Shown piece by piece: positions 33,619 through 42,581 of a stretch of 64,000 nt of DNA. The notes beneath the pieces were generated by a model. The model worked only from the letters and a program-made list of their open reading frames with translations, made no database searches and was not told where the DNA came from. The position numbers and the translations under genes were made by a program. The stretch is taken from the NCBI RefSeq assembly GCF_042648365.1, contig NZ_JBHRXI010000010.1, positions 248,001-312,000 of the forward strand. Direction: 5' to 3'. The number at the start of each line of letters is the position of its first letter. Position 1 is the stretch's first letter. Source of the DNA: Lutimaribacter_A marinistellae. Its GTDB lineage: Bacteria; Pseudomonadota; Alphaproteobacteria; Rhodobacterales; Rhodobacteraceae.

Positions 33619-34788
33619 ATGGCAGACATGATGGCAACCCAGGCCGGTGATCCCGGCGCGTTCCGCGATTTCGATCTGACGCGCGTTCCGTCCCCGTGTT
33701 TCGTCGTGGATGAGAAGGCCGTGGAACGGAACCTGTCCATCCTCAAGGGCATCTCCGATCGCTCGGGCGCACATGTGCTCGCCGCGCTCAAGGCATTCTC
33801 GATGTTCTCTGTCGCACCGCTGGTCCGACGGTATCTTGGCGGCACATGCGCAAGCGGAATATTCGAGGCACGCCTTGCGCGAGAAGAATATGGCGGAGAA
33901 GTCGCTACCTTCTGCGCCGCCTACAAGGAAAGCGAGATTGACGAGATCGCGGCACTGTCCGACCACGTCATCTTCAACAGTCCCGCTCAAAAAGATCGGT
34001 TCGCCCCGCGCGTTCGGTTCGCCGGAAAACAGGTTGGGCTAAGGATCAATCCCGAACATTCGGAAGGGGAAGTCGCGAAATACGATCCCTGTGCTCCCTG
34101 CTCGCGACTTGGCACACCCGTGAGCCAACTCGACCGCCATGCGATTGCAGGTGTCGACGGGTTGCACATGCACACGTTGTGCGAACAAGGGCTCGATCCT
34201 CTCCTGCGAACATGGGACGCACTGGAACCAAAGATCGCCCCTTACCTGCCGCAGTTGAAATGGATGAACTTCGGCGGAGGTCACCATATCACCCGCGATG
34301 ACTATGATCGGGACGGTTTGGTCGCGTTCATCAGGCAGGTCCGGGAAAAGTATGGCGTCGATGTTTATCTGGAACCTGGTGAGGCGGTTGCTCTGGATGC
34401 CGGTATCCTTGTGGGTGAAGTGCTCGATACTACGCATAACGGGCAGGATCTGGCGATCGTCGATATATCTGCGACATGCCACATGCCGGACGTGATCGAA
34501 GCCCCTTACCGACCGGCGATGCTGGGCGAACCGGAGTCGGGCCATACCTATCGCCTCGGCGGGCCGTCCTGCCTCGCCGGTGACGTGATTGGTGATTATG
34601 CTTTTCTTCGGCCGCTGACCCCCGGCCAGCGTTTTGCATTTCTCGACCAAGCGCATTACTCGATGGTGAAGACGAATACGTTTAACGGCGTCCCGCTCCC
34701 TGCCATCGCGCTTTGGAACAGTGAAACCGACGAACTGAAAATCATTCGTTCGTTCGGGTATGAGGATTTCAAGGAACGTCTCTCATGA
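33619..34788 (+). CDS. nspC: Carboxynorspermidine/carboxyspermidine decarboxylase
   Basis: 389 residues, PLP enzyme of the alanine racemase-like fold. Lys58 lies in ALKAFSMF; HMHTLCEQ and MNFGGGHHITR are conserved family segments; Cys and Asp residues at the C-terminal active site (GPSCLAGDVIGDY) are present. It decarboxylates carboxyspermidine to spermidine. Start has GGAG 9 bases upstream. Stop overlaps speB (ATGA). Confidence 0.94.
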   Translation: MADMMATQAGDPGAFRDFDLTRVPSPCFVVDEKAVERNLSILKGISDRSGAHVLAALKAFSMFSVAPLVRRYLGGTCASGIFEARLAREEYGGEVATFCAAYKESEIDEIAALSDHVIFNSPAQKDRFAPRVRFAGKQVGLRINPEHSEGEVAKYDPCAPCSRLGTPVSQLDRHAIAGVDGLHMHTLCEQGLDPLLRTWDALEPKIAPYLPQLKWMNFGGGHHITRDDYDRDGLVAFIRQVREKYGVDVYLEPGEAVALDAGILVGEVLDTTHNGQDLAIVDISATCHMPDVIEAPYRPAMLGEPESGHTYRLGGPSCLAGDVIGDYAFLRPLTPGQRFAFLDQAHYSMVKTNTFNGVPLPAIALWNSETDELKIIRSFGYEDFKERLS

Positions 34789-35630
34789 ACATCTTTCTCG
34801 ACAGCGAGTTGACCGAAGCAGAACGCGGCCAAGATGCGCTGTTTCGCGTGATCCCCGTACCGCTGGAACGTACCGTTTCTTATGGCTCGGGCACCGCTAA
34901 AGGCGCCGAGGCAATCATCGCGGCGTCGAACGAGTTGGAGAGGGGCACAAATGGTGACGAACCTTGCGCCCGGGGCATTCTGACCGAAGCACCAATCGAT
35001 TGTTCCGGCCCGATGCCGGAGGTGATGGAACGTCTCGCCGCACGCACGGAGGCAGCGGTTCGTGCCGGCCGGGTTCCTGTCACGCTAGGGGGTGAACACT
35101 CTTTGAGCTATGGCGCGGTCATCGGTGTGTCGCGAGCCTTGGGTCACCCCGTTGGTATCGTCCAGATCGACGCCCATGCCGATCTGCGCGTGGCCTATCA
35201 GGGTGAAAAGCACTCTCACGCTTCGGTCATGCACCTGTTGACACAGGATGGGCACAGGCTCGCACAATTCGGGGTCCGGGCACTGTCGTCAGACGAGTCG
35301 GAAAGCCGGGTTCGAAACGAAGTCTTTTTTCGCGACGCCGAAGAGTTGGTGACTGGCAATATTCTGGAAGTGGATTTGCCTGAAGACTTCCCCGAACACG
35401 TCTATGTCAGCTTCGATGTCGACGGTTTGGACCCAAGCCAGATGCCAGCGACCGGAACACCCGTGCCGGGCGGCCTCGGCTATTATCAAGCTCTCAGGCT
35501 TGTCGAGCACGCGCTCAAAGGGCGCAAGTGCGTTGGTCTGGACGTGGTCGAACTGGCTCCCGATGGCAACGCGGCGTGGGATTTCACCGCGGCGCAGATC
35601 ACCTACAGGCTGATGGCTGCCTGCCTTTAG
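34785..35630 (+). CDS. speB: Agmatinase
   Basis: 281 residues of the ureohydrolase family with a dimanganese site: GGEHSLSYG, DAHADLR and SFDVDGLDP. It cleaves agmatine to putrescine and urea, supplying the amine used by the dehydrogenase. Translationally coupled to nspC; with speA the operon covers the whole route from arginine to spermidine. Only a few bases separate it from the convergent aminotransferase gene. Confidence 0.92.
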   Translation: MNIFLDSELTEAERGQDALFRVIPVPLERTVSYGSGTAKGAEAIIAASNELERGTNGDEPCARGILTEAPIDCSGPMPEVMERLAARTEAAVRAGRVPVTLGGEHSLSYGAVIGVSRALGHPVGIVQIDAHADLRVAYQGEKHSHASVMHLLTQDGHRLAQFGVRALSSDESESRVRNEVFFRDAEELVTGNILEVDLPEDFPEHVYVSFDVDGLDPSQMPATGTPVPGGLGYYQALRLVEHALKGRKCVGLDVVELAPDGNAAWDFTAAQITYRLMAACL

Positions 35631-35634
35631 GGCT

Positions 35635-36570
35635 CTATCTCCCCTTTTGACGGGCGATCTCCTGTTCGATCAGGTCCTTGTAAAGACGGCGGATCCGCCG
35701 CATCACAGGGCGATCGCCACTACCGATCTGCTTTCCGTCGATCTCGGCCACCGGAGTCTGAGCCCCGAATGTGCCGGTCAGAAAAGCTTCGTCCGCGCCA
35801 TAGGCTTCGTACAAGCTGAAGTTTTTCTCGTGGACCGGGATGCCGTTGTCGCGGCAGATGTCGATCACCTTTTGCCGCGTGACACCGTTCATGCAATAGT
35901 CGCCGGTCGAGGTCCAAACCTCTCCGCGTCGTACGATAAAGAAGTTGCAGGCGTTGGTGGTGTTCACGAACCCATGCGGATCCAGCATCAGTCCTTCGTC
36001 CGCCCCGGCCTGTTCGGCCTGCAAACAGGCGATCACACAGTTGAGTTTCGAGTGACTGTTGTACTTTGCGTCTTGGCTCATCGGCAATCCGCGTACCTGC
36101 GGTACGGTGGCCAAACGGATCCCTTTCGATTGCAGGACATCTGCCGGCTTTGAATGCTCCATGATAATCACCATGGTCGGGCCCGATTGGCTGAGCTTTG
36201 GATGCTGAAACGGCTTAACCTTGACCCCCCGGGTCAACATCAAGCGACAGTGGACGTCAGTCACCATGCCATTGGCCTCAGCGGTGCGGGTCAGAGCCTC
36301 CATGATCCCGGCCCGGTCCGTCCCGACATCAAGGCTAACCGCCCGACATGAGTCGAAAAACCGGTCCATATGTTCGTCGAAGAAGGCCCAGACGCCGTCA
36401 TACAGGCGCATCCCTTCCCACATTCCGTCGCCCAGCATGAACCCGGAATCATAGACCGACACCTTAGCCTCGTCGCGATGCAACAGGTCTCCATTGACGT
36501 AGATCAGGATGTCGCGGTTGCGGACATCCTCTTCGGCGTCGTGGGTACTCGGGGCGTTTTGGGGCGTCAT
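35635..36570 (-). CDS. Class IV aminotransferase (D-amino acid / branched-chain type)
   Basis: 311 residues, PLP fold type IV. The PLP lysine is in NSHSKLNCV; VYDSGFMLGDGMWEGMR and the C-terminal TGTFGAQTPVAEIDG are family segments. This group includes D-alanine, branched-chain and related transaminases and 4-amino-4-deoxychorismate lyase; I cannot tell which. GGAG 6 bases before the ATG supports the start. It lies downstream of hisD on the same strand, with an 84-base gap, so a link to amino acid synthesis is possible. Confidence 0.86.
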   Translation of the reverse strand: MTPQNAPSTHDAEEDVRNRDILIYVNGDLLHRDEAKVSVYDSGFMLGDGMWEGMRLYDGVWAFFDEHMDRFFDSCRAVSLDVGTDRAGIMEALTRTAEANGMVTDVHCRLMLTRGVKVKPFQHPKLSQSGPTMVIIMEHSKPADVLQSKGIRLATVPQVRGLPMSQDAKYNSHSKLNCVIACLQAEQAGADEGLMLDPHGFVNTTNACNFFIVRRGEVWTSTGDYCMNGVTRQKVIDICRDNGIPVHEKNFSLYEAYGADEAFLTGTFGAQTPVAEIDGKQIGSGDRPVMRRIRRLYKDLIEQEIARQKGR

Positions 36571-36654
36571 TCAGGTCTCCGTACGTGCCGACTGGCCATA
36601 GTCCAACTTGGCCGAGAGTCCCCTTTTGAGCGCGAATGTCAAACGACGAATGGC

Positions 36655-37956
36655 TTAGCCATTCAACCTGTCCAATCGCGCGCGCACCGACAGGCCATGT
36701 GCCTCGAGACTCTCGGAACGCGCCAGGGTTTCCGCGGACGGGCCGATGGCACGCAGAGCCTCGGGCGTCATCCGGGCTACGGTCGTGCGTTTGAGGAAAT
36801 CCATCACCGAAAGCCCCGATGAGAAGCGCGCGGATCGTGCCGTGGGCAGCACATGGTTCGGCCCGCCCACGTAATCGCCGATGGCCTCGGGCGTGTACTG
36901 ACCCAGGAAAATTGCGCCCGCATGAGTGGTCTTGCGGCTCAGCCCGTCCGGATCGGCAACGCAAAGCTCCAAGTGCTCGGGCGCGATCCGATTTGAAAGC
37001 ACTGCGGCCTCGTCGAGATCGCGAACGACGATCACGGCTCCAAAATCACGCCAGGACGCGCCGGCGATTTCGCGTCGTTCCAAGGTCTGCAAGCGCGCCT
37101 CGACCGCGTCGGCCACTGCGCGCCCAAAATCGGCATCGTCGGTGATGAGGATCGACTGCGCGCTTTCGTCATGTTCGGCCTGGCTCAACAAATCCAATGC
37201 GATCCAGTCCGGCTCGTTATCCTTGTCCGCGATCACAAGGATTTCGGACGGGCCAGCGATCATGTCGATGCCGACCTTGCCGAACACACGACGCTTTGCC
37301 GCTGCGACGAACGCGTTGCCAGGGCCGGTGATCTTGTCCACTGGCGCGATACTTTCGGTGCCGTAGGCCAAGGCAGCGATGGCCTGCGCGCCGCCAATGC
37401 GATAGATCTCGTCCACACCGGCCAGACGTGCAGCCAACAGGACCAAAGGGTTCACAACCCCGTCCGGGGTCGGCACCGCTATGGCAAGCCTGCCAACTCC
37501 GGCGACCTTGGCCGGAACCGCGTTCATGAGTACGGAAGACGGGTAAGACGCCAGCCCGCCCGGAACGTAAAGCCCGGCCGCCGCCACTGCCGACCAACGC
37601 CAACCAAGGGTCGCGCCTGTCACGTCTGTCCATTCGTCATCCGCAGGCATTTGCCGCTCATGGTAGGCACGAATGCGCTCGGCCGCCAATTCGAGCGCTT
37701 GCCGCTCGGCTGCCGGTACTCTGTCAATCGCTTCGTCCACCTCGGAAGGGGAAAACCGCAACCCATCGGGCGTCAACGCGATCCGGTCGAAACGCTCGGT
37801 CAGTTCGATCACCGCCACGTCGCCCCGGGTACGGACGTCGGCGATGATAGCGGCGACGACCTCGTCCACGTCAGGACTATCCTCGCGCTTCGCGCTCAAC
37901 AGCGCCAAAAACGCCTGTTCGAATTCGTGCGCGGTCGTGTCCAGAAACTGCGGCAT
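36655..37956 (-). CDS. hisD: Histidinol dehydrogenase
   Basis: 433 residues, zinc-dependent NAD enzyme for the last two steps of histidine synthesis. Conserved segments include YVPGGLASYPSSVLMN, IGGAQAIAALAYGT, DMIAGPSEILV, LSQAEHDESAQ and APEHLEL. Start ATG has GGAGGAC just upstream. It follows murA and DUF2948 in an arrangement I recognise from Rhodobacterales; no other his gene is in the window. Confidence 0.96.
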   Translation of the reverse strand: MPQFLDTTAHEFEQAFLALLSAKREDSPDVDEVVAAIIADVRTRGDVAVIELTERFDRIALTPDGLRFSPSEVDEAIDRVPAAERQALELAAERIRAYHERQMPADDEWTDVTGATLGWRWSAVAAAGLYVPGGLASYPSSVLMNAVPAKVAGVGRLAIAVPTPDGVVNPLVLLAARLAGVDEIYRIGGAQAIAALAYGTESIAPVDKITGPGNAFVAAAKRRVFGKVGIDMIAGPSEILVIADKDNEPDWIALDLLSQAEHDESAQSILITDDADFGRAVADAVEARLQTLERREIAGASWRDFGAVIVVRDLDEAAVLSNRIAPEHLELCVADPDGLSRKTTHAGAIFLGQYTPEAIGDYVGGPNHVLPTARSARFSSGLSVMDFLKRTTVARMTPEALRAIGPSAETLARSESLEAHGLSVRARLDRLNG

Positions 37957-38016
37957 CCATTGTCCTCCGGAACCTTTTGGCGGGACATAGCCCTAGCACT
38001 GTCCGGCCTCAAGCAA

Positions 38017-38493
38017 TCAGTCAGGGTGATGCGGCGTCTTGCCCGACGGCGCGCGGTAAGGGCGCGTAACGTCCTTCAGCCGTGCCTCGATCGCCTCGAC
38101 CGACAAGCGGATCACGCCGTCACCGGCAAGAACCAGGTGAATGCTGCCGGCCCCTTCCTCATCCGGATCGAAACCGATCGAGAGGAGTGACAGGATCAAG
38201 TCCTTGTCAGCCCGGTCAATCCCTTGGCTGGCCACAGCCAGGACGTTGTCGAACACGAGAAGGGATTGCACGCGTTCAGGATCACGAGTACCCCGCTCGG
38301 CCGCGGGCAAGTCTTCCCACCGGAAGCGGTTCAGAAGCAAGGCAAACCGCCTCCGGGCCGGCTGCCAAGCGATTTCGGTCACGGGAAAAACCGAATCCTG
38401 AACCAATGACGATACGACCTCGAGGTCTTCGGCATCTTCGGCGCCAAGATTTAGTGGCGTTTCCCTTGCGTCTTCGAATTTCGCGTCCGCCAT
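38017..38493 (-). CDS. DUF2948 family protein
   Basis: 158 residues with the DUF2948 pattern (LGAEDAEDLEVVSSLVQDSV, RRRFALLLNRFRWE, IHLVLAGDGVIRLSVEAIEARLKDV). A conserved alphaproteobacterial protein of unknown function, no signal or membrane segment. Overlaps the murA stop by one base, so it is made with murA. Confidence 0.85.
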   Translation of the reverse strand: MADAKFEDARETPLNLGAEDAEDLEVVSSLVQDSVFPVTEIAWQPARRRFALLLNRFRWEDLPAAERGTRDPERVQSLLVFDNVLAVASQGIDRADKDLILSLLSIGFDPDEEGAGSIHLVLAGDGVIRLSVEAIEARLKDVTRPYRAPSGKTPHHPD

Positions 38494-39758
38494 CAGTCCC
38501 GTATCCGTTCTATCTTGGCTCCAACGGCCGACAGTTTCTCGACCACGTTCTCGTACCCCCGGTCAAGGTGATAGACGCGGTTCACCCGGGTCTCTCCTTC
38601 TGCCGCCATGCCGGCAAGAATAAGCGAGACGCTGGCCCGCAGATCAGTTGCCATGACTGGTGCGCCACGCAATTGCTCGACCCCGGTTACCTTCGCGGTC
38701 CCACCATGTACGTCGATTTGTGCACCCATGCGCATCAGTTCAGGGGCATGCATGAACCGATTCTCGAAAATCTTCTCTTCGAGAACCGACGTGCCCTCGG
38801 CTGTGCACATCAGCGCCATCATCTGCGCTTGCAAATCCGTGGGGAAGCCGGGAAACGGTTCCGTCACAACGTCGACCGCGCTGACCCGCCCGTTGCGCGG
38901 ACGGACCTTCAACCCTGCCTCGGTCTCGCTGACTTCGACGCCTGCCTCATCCAGCTTTTCGATGAATGCTTTCAGCAAGTTCATACGCCCACCGATCAAT
39001 TCGACCTCACCGCCGCAGATCACCGGAGCCAGCATGTAAGTGCCCAGTTCGATCCGGTCAGTGACAACCTGATGCGTTGCACCATGCAGGCGATCCACGC
39101 CCTCTACCGTTATCTCCGAGGTTCCATCACCCTCGATCCGTGCACCCATCTTGCGCAGACATTCAGCCAGATCGACAATCTCGGGCTCGCGTGCCGCATT
39201 GCGGATGACAGTTGTGCCCTTGGCCAAGGTAGCGGCCATCAACGCATTCTCGGTGGCACCGACGGACACCAAGGGGAACTCGATGACCCCGCCTTTCAAT
39301 CCGCTTGGAGCCTTGGCATGCACATAACCATCTCGCAGGTCCATCTCCGCTCCCAGTGCCTCGAGCGCGCGCAGATGCAGGTCAACCGGCCTGGCTCCGA
39401 TGGCACAGCCGCCGGGAAGTGACACGACAGCCTCGCCCGCCCGCGCAAGCAGCGGCCCCAGCACCAGGATAGACGCCCGCATCTTGCGGACGATGTCATA
39501 ATCGGCCCGCAGATTATTCAAGTCGTGGCTCGACATCGCCAGAACCTTGCCGTCCTGCAGGGCAGACACCTCGGCCCCCAGCGACTGCAACAGGGTCGAC
39601 ATCGTGCGGATGTCGCTGAGCCGTGGTGCGTTGGTCAACGTGAGCGGTTCATCGCTCAAAAGCGTTGCCGGCATCAGCGTCAGGCAGGCGTTTTTAGCCC
39701 CGGCAATCGGGATCTGCCCGCTTACAGGCCCATTGCCCGTCACAAGAATCGAATCCAT
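38493..39758 (-). CDS. murA: UDP-N-acetylglucosamine 1-carboxyvinyltransferase
   Basis: 421 residues, the first committed step of peptidoglycan synthesis. The N-terminal GPVSGQIPIAGAKNACL, loop with the PEP-binding cysteine region (PGGCAIGARPVDLH; Cys is the fosfomycin target), and C-terminal RASVSLILAGMAAEGET are present. I set the start at 39758, matching the family N-terminus; a longer frame reads into the upstream small gene. DUF2948 and hisD follow. Confidence 0.96.
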   Translation of the reverse strand: MDSILVTGNGPVSGQIPIAGAKNACLTLMPATLLSDEPLTLTNAPRLSDIRTMSTLLQSLGAEVSALQDGKVLAMSSHDLNNLRADYDIVRKMRASILVLGPLLARAGEAVVSLPGGCAIGARPVDLHLRALEALGAEMDLRDGYVHAKAPSGLKGGVIEFPLVSVGATENALMAATLAKGTTVIRNAAREPEIVDLAECLRKMGARIEGDGTSEITVEGVDRLHGATHQVVTDRIELGTYMLAPVICGGEVELIGGRMNLLKAFIEKLDEAGVEVSETEAGLKVRPRNGRVSAVDVVTEPFPGFPTDLQAQMMALMCTAEGTSVLEEKIFENRFMHAPELMRMGAQIDVHGGTAKVTGVEQLRGAPVMATDLRASVSLILAGMAAEGETRVNRVYHLDRGYENVVEKLSAVGAKIERIRD

Positions 39759-39762
39759 CTGC

Positions 39763-39918
39763 TCAGCCCTCGTCTTTCTCTTTGTTTTCTTCCGCGGCCG
39801 CCCGCGCACGCGCCTGCCCCTTGCGTCTCGCAAGGTTGGCCTTCAATGCCGCCTTTAGACGATCCTCGCGTGTTTGCTCTGCGTTTCCGGATTTCTTCCG
39901 GCCTGTGTGCTCTACCAT
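39763..39918 (-). CDS. Small basic protein upstream of murA (51 residues)
   Basis: A short frame four bases upstream of murA on the same strand. It encodes 51 residues rich in Lys, Arg, Ala and Glu, with MVEHTGRKKSGNAEQ at the start and RLKAALKANLARRKGQARAR in the middle, likely a single charged helix. GAGAAAGGA lies upstream of the ATG. I recall similar tiny lysine/arginine-rich proteins beside murA in related bacteria. Function unknown; RNA- or ribosome-binding is only a guess. Confidence 0.65.
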   Translation of the reverse strand: MVEHTGRKKSGNAEQTREDRLKAALKANLARRKGQARARAAAEENKEKDEG

Positions 39919-39961
39919 GTCCTTTCTCTACAGGAGGGCAAAAAAAGCGTCCAGATAGGCC

Positions 39962-39990
39962 TTGCACGCGGATTCGTTTGCGTCTAATCA
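39962..39990 (+). promoter_or_regulatory. Promoter of the tRNA-Thr gene
   Basis: TTGCAC (39962-39967) and TAATCA (39985-39990) are 17 bases apart, 12 bases before the tRNA 5' end. A reasonable sigma-70 match for a stable RNA gene. Confidence 0.45.
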
Positions 39991-40002
39991 CCCGCCCACG
40001 AT

Positions 40003-40077
<75 letters not shown>

Positions 40078-40149
40078 TCCAATCATGAAAACCCCATTGT
40101 TCGGCAAGCCATGAAGTGGATGCCTACCTAACAGAGTTGGCGCCGGCGA

Positions 40150-42366
40150 TCATGCCAGCAGGTCAAAGACCTGGCCTGCGGCGATGACATTCAGTTGCGC
40201 TTGGGTGTCACCATCCACCAACGCCCAAAGCAGATTGCCTGATGGTACATGCGTGACGAAAACCTCGGCGATCGCGGGATCTCCGGCGTTCGCAGTTACC
40301 GCACGCTGGACGAGGAAGTCGTTCTTCGTGGCCGAACCTCCGCCGTAATTCAACAAATCGCCTTCGGCGGCGTCATAGTCCTGGATCCAATCCGAGCCGT
40401 GATTGGCGATCCCGAGATGGAAGAAACGGTCCGCCCCGTCCCCACCGTTGAGACGGTCAAAGCCGAATCCTCCGTTGATGAAATCGTCGCCCGCTCCTCC
40501 GAAAATGAGGTCGGAGAGCGCTTCACCGGTGATCACGTCGTCTCCGTCACCGCCGAATACACTGTCAGAGCCGAAACCGCCGGTGACAGTGTCGTTACCG
40601 GCATCCCCGCGCAATTCGTCATTGCCCAAACCACCGTCTATGAAGTCGTTCCCGTCACCGCCGAAAATTGCATCCCGCTGGTCGGCCTGCGTCAGTGTGA
40701 AAGCGGCCGTACTGCCATAGAGGAAATCGTCGCCTTCGCCGCCAATCACGGTGTCAGTGCCACTTCCGGCTTGGATATCGTCATTTCCCGGACCACCCAG
40801 AAGGACATCTGCACCGTCGCCACCGGATATGGTGTCGGCACCGTCAAACCCTTCGATCCTGTCATCGCCATCCCTTCCACCGAACCCGTTGTCGGCATCA
40901 TCCCCGAAAAGCAGATCTGAAAAGGATGTCCCGATCATGCCTTCCATGTTCACAAGGCGATCGGTGGTGGCGGCAACACCGTTACGCAAGTCGGCCACGA
41001 CTGCAGCACCTTCGCGTTCGTAATCGGCAGTGTCGAAACCGGGGCCGCCATCGAGGAAGTCGAACCCGTCCAGCCCCGACAACAGATCATTGCCCTCGCC
41101 GCCGATCAGCCAGTCGGTCGCAGCACTACCCGAAATCGTGTCGTTTCCGCTCAATCCGTCGACGACAGTTCGACCGGGCGCGGCAGAAAGGGAATCATCC
41201 TGCCTGGTCCCGTACACATCGACGACCTGTCGCGTCTGGCGAAAAACCTCGAAACTGCTGCTATTCACGTCAGAGGTCCAACCGACGAGAACCTCGTTCC
41301 CCCGCGCGGCAAGCGATACATCGAATTGCTCACCATCGAAATCACGATTGACTTGGCGTTCGGGGCCTACGCGGCTGTCGTCGGACGCAAAGCGCTGACC
41401 AAAAAGACCGCGCCCGTCGCCATCTCGCGTCCCCTCCGTCCACGCGATATAGTATCCTCCATCGGGAAGCGCCGTTATTGCCGGCTCACGTTGATCTCCC
41501 ACCGTAGAGGCATTCACGACAAATTCGGTGCCCGGTGCTCCCATAGCGGAATAATGACGGGCAAAGATACCACCCTGATCTCCGTCACGCCCATGCCAGA
41601 CGACGACAAAGCTACCATCGGTCAGTGTCGCCACGTCGGGCGTAATCTGGTTGCCCTGCGGGCTTGCGTCATTCACGTGGAATTCCGCCCCGGATGCGCG
41701 CCCGCTTGCGTCGAATATTCGCCCGTAAATGCCATAGAAATCGCCGTCTTGGCGAAACGACTCCCAGACCACCACGAACCCGCCGCCGGGCAAGGCCGCA
41801 ATCTCGGGATCCTCTTGACCAAAGGTCGCGTCCTGTTCGACTTCGAATTCGGGTCCGAGTTTCTGGCCGGTCGTATCAAACATCTGCGCAGCGATGCCAA
41901 AACCAGCAGGTCCGCCCCGGTCACTGTCGAGCCATGCAACCACGTGACCACCGCCTTCCAGCAACGCGATGGCCGGGTCGCGCTGAACCGTATTGGTCTG
42001 AGTGTTTATTCGGAACTCGCCAAGACCGGCACCCGATGCATCAAACCGTTGGCCATAGATGCCCCACTCGGAACCATCCTGCTCAAAGGAAGCCCACGCC
42101 GCGAAAAAGCCCCCGTTCGTGTCGGGCGCCACGACCACCTCTTCCTGACTATTGACAGTTTCCACATTGAGCCGCCGCTCGCCCCCGACGGTCGATCCGG
42201 CAGAGTCGTAACGTTGCATGTAGGCGCCAAACCCGCTTCCATCCTGGCCTTCGGAGGCCCACACGTAAACGCTGTCCCCATTGCTCAACACTGCGATATC
42301 GGTATCGACCTGATCACGAGAGCGTTCGGAATTGACCAAGAGGTCCTGTGTCAATGGGACAGTCAT
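40150..42366 (-). CDS. RTX calcium-binding protein with N-terminal seven-fold repeat
   Basis: 738 residues, no Sec signal, acidic. Residues about 20-400 hold seven repeats of about 50 residues, each of the form DxxIAxLxxGGFVVVWxSxxQDGxxxGIYGQRFDASG, suggesting a seven-bladed beta-propeller. From about residue 410 there are three blocks of GGxGxDxxx calcium-binding nonapeptides. The C-terminus (AAEGDLLNYGGGS to GQVFDLLA) is the hydrophobic, acidic tail expected of type I secretion substrates. No ABC transporter or adaptor for type I secretion is adjacent. The ATG at 42366 has GGAG 7 bases upstream. Activity unknown; adhesion or matrix roles are common. Confidence 0.85.
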   Translation of the reverse strand: MTVPLTQDLLVNSERSRDQVDTDIAVLSNGDSVYVWASEGQDGSGFGAYMQRYDSAGSTVGGERRLNVETVNSQEEVVVAPDTNGGFFAAWASFEQDGSEWGIYGQRFDASGAGLGEFRINTQTNTVQRDPAIALLEGGGHVVAWLDSDRGGPAGFGIAAQMFDTTGQKLGPEFEVEQDATFGQEDPEIAALPGGGFVVVWESFRQDGDFYGIYGRIFDASGRASGAEFHVNDASPQGNQITPDVATLTDGSFVVVWHGRDGDQGGIFARHYSAMGAPGTEFVVNASTVGDQREPAITALPDGGYYIAWTEGTRDGDGRGLFGQRFASDDSRVGPERQVNRDFDGEQFDVSLAARGNEVLVGWTSDVNSSSFEVFRQTRQVVDVYGTRQDDSLSAAPGRTVVDGLSGNDTISGSAATDWLIGGEGNDLLSGLDGFDFLDGGPGFDTADYEREGAAVVADLRNGVAATTDRLVNMEGMIGTSFSDLLFGDDADNGFGGRDGDDRIEGFDGADTISGGDGADVLLGGPGNDDIQAGSGTDTVIGGEGDDFLYGSTAAFTLTQADQRDAIFGGDGNDFIDGGLGNDELRGDAGNDTVTGGFGSDSVFGGDGDDVITGEALSDLIFGGAGDDFINGGFGFDRLNGGDGADRFFHLGIANHGSDWIQDYDAAEGDLLNYGGGSATKNDFLVQRAVTANAGDPAIAEVFVTHVPSGNLLWALVDGDTQAQLNVIAAGQVFDLLA

Positions 42367-42581
42367 GATTGTGCTCCGGGGTCCTGAAGAAAGAAGCGGC
42401 ACCTTCAGGCTGGTCCGGAGAGTGCCGCCGCGTCAAGTTTCTCTTTACGCTCTCTTCCGGCTCTATGTTGCACCGGGCTTCTCGCGAACAAACACAAGGA
42501 CCGGCGGTCAAATCGAGACGAAAAAGGCCAGCGGCGGGATACAGCGCTGGCCAGACAGTTTTCACGACTTCAGCAGATGTC

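Noticed and set aside
32283..33845. A 520-residue open frame on the minus strand across the carboxyspermidine dehydrogenase and nspC start
   Set aside because: It lies opposite well-conserved coding sequence and resembles no protein family.
40500..41150. Tandem nucleotide repeats resembling a CRISPR array
   Set aside because: These encode RTX nonapeptides in frame; repeats are degenerate and there are no uniform spacers.
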